In this document: in pieces, positions 42,519-44,819 of the stretch | Layout: every line of letters starts with the position of its first letter | Numbering within the stretch: position 1 is the stretch's first letter | Assembly (NCBI GenBank): GCA_036381475.1 | Contig: DASVCT010000033.1 | Coordinates: forward strand, 1-44,819 | Reading direction: 5' to 3' | DNA length: 44,819 nucleotides | Source: ZC4RG29 sp036381475 | Lineage (GTDB): Bacteria > Bacteroidota > Bacteroidia > Cytophagales > Cyclobacteriaceae | The notes under the pieces: model-generated | Seen by the model: only the letters and a program-made list of their open reading frames with translations | Database searches by the model: none | Told to the model about the DNA's origin: nothing | Made by a program: the position numbers and the translations under genes

Positions 42519-43958
42519 CTAGCCGACACTTCCCTCGAGCGTGAGCGCCAGGAGTTTTTGCGCCTCGACGGCAAACTCCATCGGCAGTTGTTTAAGCACT
42601 TCGCGGGCGTAGCCATTCACGATGAGCGCCACCGCCGATTCTTCGTCGATTCCACGCTGCTGGCAATAAAATATCTGGTCTTCCCCAATCTTGGAGGTTG
42701 TGGCTTCGTGTTCGATGCGGGCGGTATTGTTATCTACGTCGATGTACGGGAAGGTATGGGCACCGCACTTGTCACCCATCAGCAGTGAGTCGCATTGCGA
42801 AAAGTTTCGCGCGTCTTCTGCACGGCGGAGTACGTGCACCTGGCCACGATAGCTGTTTTGCGAGTAACCCGCCGAAATACCCTTCGACACAATCCTTGAA
42901 CGGGTACCCTTTCCGATGTGAATCATCTTCGTGCCGGTGTCGGCTTGCTGGTAGTTATTGGTGACGGCTACGGAGTAAAACTCTCCTGAAGAGTAATCGC
43001 CTTTCAGGATGCACGACGGATACTTCCATGTGATGGCGGAGCCGGTTTCCACCTGCGTCCAGGAGATCTTCGAATGATCGCCGGCGCAGAGTCCCCGTTT
43101 CGTTACAAAATTGTAGATGCCGCCCTTTCCATCCTTGTCGCCGGGATACCAGTTTTGTACCGTCGAGTATTTTACCTGCGCGTTTTTCATCGCGTAAATC
43201 TCGACCACCGCGGCGTGGAGCTGGTTCTCATCGCGCATGGGTGCCGTACACCCTTCGAGGTAGCTGACGTACGCTCCCTCGTCTGCTACGATGAGCGTGC
43301 GTTCGAATTGCCCCGTGTTGGCTGCATTGATACGGAAGTAGGTAGAGAGTTCCATGGGGCAACGAACGCCCTTTGGAATGTAGCAAAACGAGCCGTCGGT
43401 GAAAACGGCTGAGTTGAGTGCGGCGAAATAGTTGTCGCCAGCGGGTACTACGGACCCCATATACTTACGTACCAGGTCGGGGTGTTTCTGAACGGCTTCG
43501 CTGAAAGAACAGAAAATGATGCCCAGTTCGGCAAGTGTTTCCTTGAAGGTGGTGGCCACCGATACGCTATCCATAACGGCATCTACCGCAACACCGGTAA
43601 GCCGCTTTTGTTCTACCAGCGAAATCCCAAGCTTTTCGAACGTCTTGAGCAACTCGGGGTCTACATCCTCCAGGTTTTCCGGCTTGGCCTTCTGCTTGGG
43701 GGCCGCATAGTAGATGATGTCCTGGTAGTCGATGGGCGGATAGGTTACATTCGGCCAGGTCGGTTCCTTCATCCGGGTCCATTGCCTGTATGCCTTCAAC
43801 CGCCACTCGAGCAACCAATCGGGCTCATTTTTCTTAGCGGATATGAATCGGATGATATCCTCATTCAAGCCCTTCGGGGCGGAGTCCATTTCGATGTTGG
43901 TCGTCCACCCGTGCTCATACTCCTTTGAGGTAAATTCCTCTATGATATCCTTACTCAT
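42519..43958 (-). CDS. sufB: Fe-S cluster assembly scaffold SufB
   Basis: 479-residue main scaffold on which clusters are built, first gene of the operon. The family block G-V-R-C-P-M-E-L-S-T-Y-F-R-I, the C-T-A-P-M-R-D-E-N-Q-L-H region and the C-terminal G-E-D-Q-I-F-Y-C-Q-Q-R-G-I-D are all present. The start at 43958 gives M-S-K-D-I-I-E-E-F. Only seven bases separate it from a 21 bp near-palindrome that probably controls the whole operon. Confidence 0.97.
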   Translation of the reverse strand: MSKDIIEEFTSKEYEHGWTTNIEMDSAPKGLNEDIIRFISAKKNEPDWLLEWRLKAYRQWTRMKEPTWPNVTYPPIDYQDIIYYAAPKQKAKPENLEDVDPELLKTFEKLGISLVEQKRLTGVAVDAVMDSVSVATTFKETLAELGIIFCSFSEAVQKHPDLVRKYMGSVVPAGDNYFAALNSAVFTDGSFCYIPKGVRCPMELSTYFRINAANTGQFERTLIVADEGAYVSYLEGCTAPMRDENQLHAAVVEIYAMKNAQVKYSTVQNWYPGDKDGKGGIYNFVTKRGLCAGDHSKISWTQVETGSAITWKYPSCILKGDYSSGEFYSVAVTNNYQQADTGTKMIHIGKGTRSRIVSKGISAGYSQNSYRGQVHVLRRAEDARNFSQCDSLLMGDKCGAHTFPYIDVDNNTARIEHEATTSKIGEDQIFYCQQRGIDEESAVALIVNGYAREVLKQLPMEFAVEAQKLLALTLEGSVG

Positions 43959-43964
43959 GCAGCC

Positions 43965-43985
43965 TATTTAGACTAAGTTTAAATA
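43965..43985 (-). promoter_or_regulatory. Candidate operator of the suf operon
   Basis: A 21-base near-palindrome, TATTTAGAC-TAA-GTTTAAATA, in which nine of ten base pairs are symmetrical. It lies between the candidate -7 element (43991-43998) and the sufB start, covering the expected transcription start and leader. This position fits a repressor sensing iron or Fe-S status. The regulator is not identified. Confidence 0.6.
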
Positions 43986-43990
43986 ACGTA

Positions 43991-43998
43991 CAAATCTA
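43991..43998 (-). promoter_or_regulatory. -7 promoter element of the suf operon
   Basis: On the minus strand this reads TAGATTTG, a full match to the Bacteroidota -7 consensus TAnnTTTG. No clear TTTG is found at the usual -33 distance. It is 33 bases upstream of the sufB start. Confidence 0.5.
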
Positions 43999-44066
43999 AA
44001 ACAAAATGCCCGAATTATAGTTCTGGCGGCGGTATTTTGTTTAGGCCGTTAAAAAGGAGTTTAAGG

Positions 44067-44537
44067 CTATTCCTTGACGAGGTTCAGGTTGCGATCAAGG
44101 CTTTCTTCCAGCGAAATCATGGTTTCGGTACGTTCGATGCCTTCGACCTGCTGGATCTTGTCGTGGAGGACCTCCTTGAGGTGATTGGTGTCTCGGCAGT
44201 GGATCCTGACGAACATGCTGTAGTTTCCCGTGGTATAGTGGATATTCGTGACTTCAGGAATGCTTTTAAGGGCGGCCAGTACCCCATCGTACAGTGCGCT
44301 CTTCTCGAGGAAGATCCCGATAAAGGCGGTGATATCATATCCCAGCTTGGAATAATTCACCTTCAGGGTTGTCTTTTCAACGATGCCGGCACTTTCCATT
44401 TTGTTCATCCGCACGTGAACCGTACCCCCTGATACAAATACTTTCTTTGCGACTTCCGTGTACGGTTTCTTCGCATCCTGCATGAGGATCTCAAGAATCC
44501 TCAAATCCGTATTGTCAACTTTGTAATTTTCAGCCAT
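44067..44537 (-). CDS. Lrp/AsnC-family transcriptional regulator
   Basis: 156-residue regulator: a helix-turn-helix in residues 8-55 (V-D-N-T-D-L-R-I-L-E-I-L-M-Q-D-A opening and the G-T-V-H-V-R recognition helix) and a C-terminal RAM ligand-binding domain. The start at 44537 gives M-A-E-N-Y-K-V-D-N-T-D; the frame opens to 44576 but that would cover the likely promoter. It is upstream of sufB on the same strand with 108 bases between, so it is probably transcribed separately. A TAATTTTG -7 element lies at 44564-44571 on the minus strand, bracketed by CGATTG (44549-44554) and CAATCG (44574-44579), a possible autoregulation site. Ligand unknown, amino acid likely. Confidence 0.93.
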   Translation of the reverse strand: MAENYKVDNTDLRILEILMQDAKKPYTEVAKKVFVSGGTVHVRMNKMESAGIVEKTTLKVNYSKLGYDITAFIGIFLEKSALYDGVLAALKSIPEVTNIHYTTGNYSMFVRIHCRDTNHLKEVLHDKIQQVEGIERTETMISLEESLDRNLNLVKE

Positions 44538-44680
44538 GACGATTTGCCCGATTGTAAAAAAATCAAAATTAGGCAATCGTTTTAAAAAATGTATAAAATT
44601 TTACAAGATTTATTGCTCCAGTGAGCTGATAGCCGTTGTTTTGTTAAGAAATTTCAATCACACACACACGCATAACATAC

Positions 44681-44797
44681 TGTAGGGTGTTGGAATTGGC
44701 AGACAAGCCCTCCGGTCTCGAGGGTGGAGAGCACGGGATAAAGTCCAGCCATTGGCGACCTAACCGCTCCGTGGAGGTTCGAGCCCTCCCTCTACAG
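44681..44797 (+). tRNA. Unusual tRNA-like gene, 117 nt, non-standard anticodon and variable arms
   Basis: The two ends match a tRNA: a 7 bp acceptor stem (TGTAGGG with CTCTACA), TG spacer, a 3 bp D-stem TTG/CAA around GAATTGGCAGA, which is the D-loop of long-variable-arm (leucine-type) tRNAs, and a perfect T-arm (GGAGG TTCGAGC CCTCC, 44773-44789). Flanking C44680 and G44797 can add an eighth acceptor pair. The middle does not fit: the best anticodon stem, CCCTC/GAGGG (44708-44712 and 44720-44724), has the loop CGGTCTC, which lacks the usual T at position 33; the alternative stem CTCCG/TGGAG gives a 10-base loop. About 48 bases then separate it from the T-arm, against about 15-20 in ordinary leucine or serine tRNAs, and these contain GGAG/CTCC arms and small inner hairpins. 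CCA is not encoded. Amino-acid identity not assignable. Confidence 0.6.
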
Positions 44798-44819
44798 CGC
44801 TCACGTTTAGGTTAATAAT

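Noticed and set aside
44660..44669. CACACACACA microsatellite before the tRNA-like gene
   Set aside because: Only five CA units, which is unremarkable on its own.
44681..44797. tmRNA or selenocysteine tRNA
   Set aside because: There is no tag reading frame as in tmRNA, the T-arm and D-arm spacing does not fit selC (no long D-stem, no TCA anticodon), and the element is too short for tmRNA.

Overview
The window looks like chromosomal DNA of a Bacteroidota, most likely a member of the Cytophagales. Support: a type IX secretion (T9SS) C-terminal sorting domain on a 1090-residue protein, an SLC45-type MFS plus GH65/beta-phosphoglucomutase maltose locus, a DUF5777 beta-barrel next to YceI, a sufBCDSE operon with a DUF59 protein, TAnnTTTG-like -7 promoter elements, and a near absence of Shine-Dalgarno sites. 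The genus cannot be fixed by eye. No phage, insertion sequence, CRISPR array or rRNA was seen.

Layout. 1-3.2 kb: the 3' part of a sodium:solute symporter, an OsmC-like protein, the methionine-pathway sulfhydrylase MetZ and a converging rhodanese. 3.4-7.3 kb: L-2-hydroxyglutarate oxidase, divergent from a YfiR-like secreted protein that is followed at 4 bp by a membrane HAMP-GAF-PAS sensor with no output domain; a clear terminator closes this unit. 7.4-9.4 kb: two lipoproteins, MsrA and an unknown one, separated by GATCTACGATT repeats. 9.5-25.2 kb: an alpha-glucan/maltose region. On the minus strand are a LacI regulator, a GH31 alpha-glucosidase and an SLC45-like MFS transporter. On the plus strand are a vanadium-haloperoxidase-like lipoprotein, glpF-glpK-glpD, then a ROK kinase, a PfkB kinase, beta-phosphoglucomutase and a GH65 maltose phosphorylase. 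Working model: maltose enters by MFS, GH65 splits it to glucose and beta-glucose-1-phosphate, PgmB makes glucose-6-phosphate, ROK phosphorylates glucose, and GH31 trims other alpha-glucosides. The glycerol genes sit in the middle of this locus.

25.2-25.9 kb: an unusual 650 bp non-coding gap between converging genes, filled with short tandem arrays. Three of them have an exact 8 bp period and unrelated sequences, and repeats run into the stop codons of both flanking genes. 25.9-32.2 kb: a ThuA-domain lipoprotein, an SDR oxidoreductase, a DUF5684 membrane protein, a second output-less GAF-PAS sensor related to the first, a YceI/DUF5777 pair, and a small unknown ORF next to a stand-alone terminator. 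32.5-37.9 kb: a T9SS cargo protein with what looks like two signal peptides in series, and a CapD/PglF-type sugar-nucleotide dehydratase. 37.9-44.0 kb: a minus-strand operon sufB-sufC-sufD-sufS-sufE-DUF59-bacilliredoxin, with a strong 21 bp near-palindrome between a -7 element and the sufB start. An Lrp/AsnC regulator follows.

The window ends with a tRNA-like gene (44681-44797) that has good acceptor, D and T arms but an anticodon region and roughly 48-nt variable region that fit no standard tRNA. This, the period-8 arrays, the tandem-signal T9SS protein and the sufB operator are the items most worth a second look.
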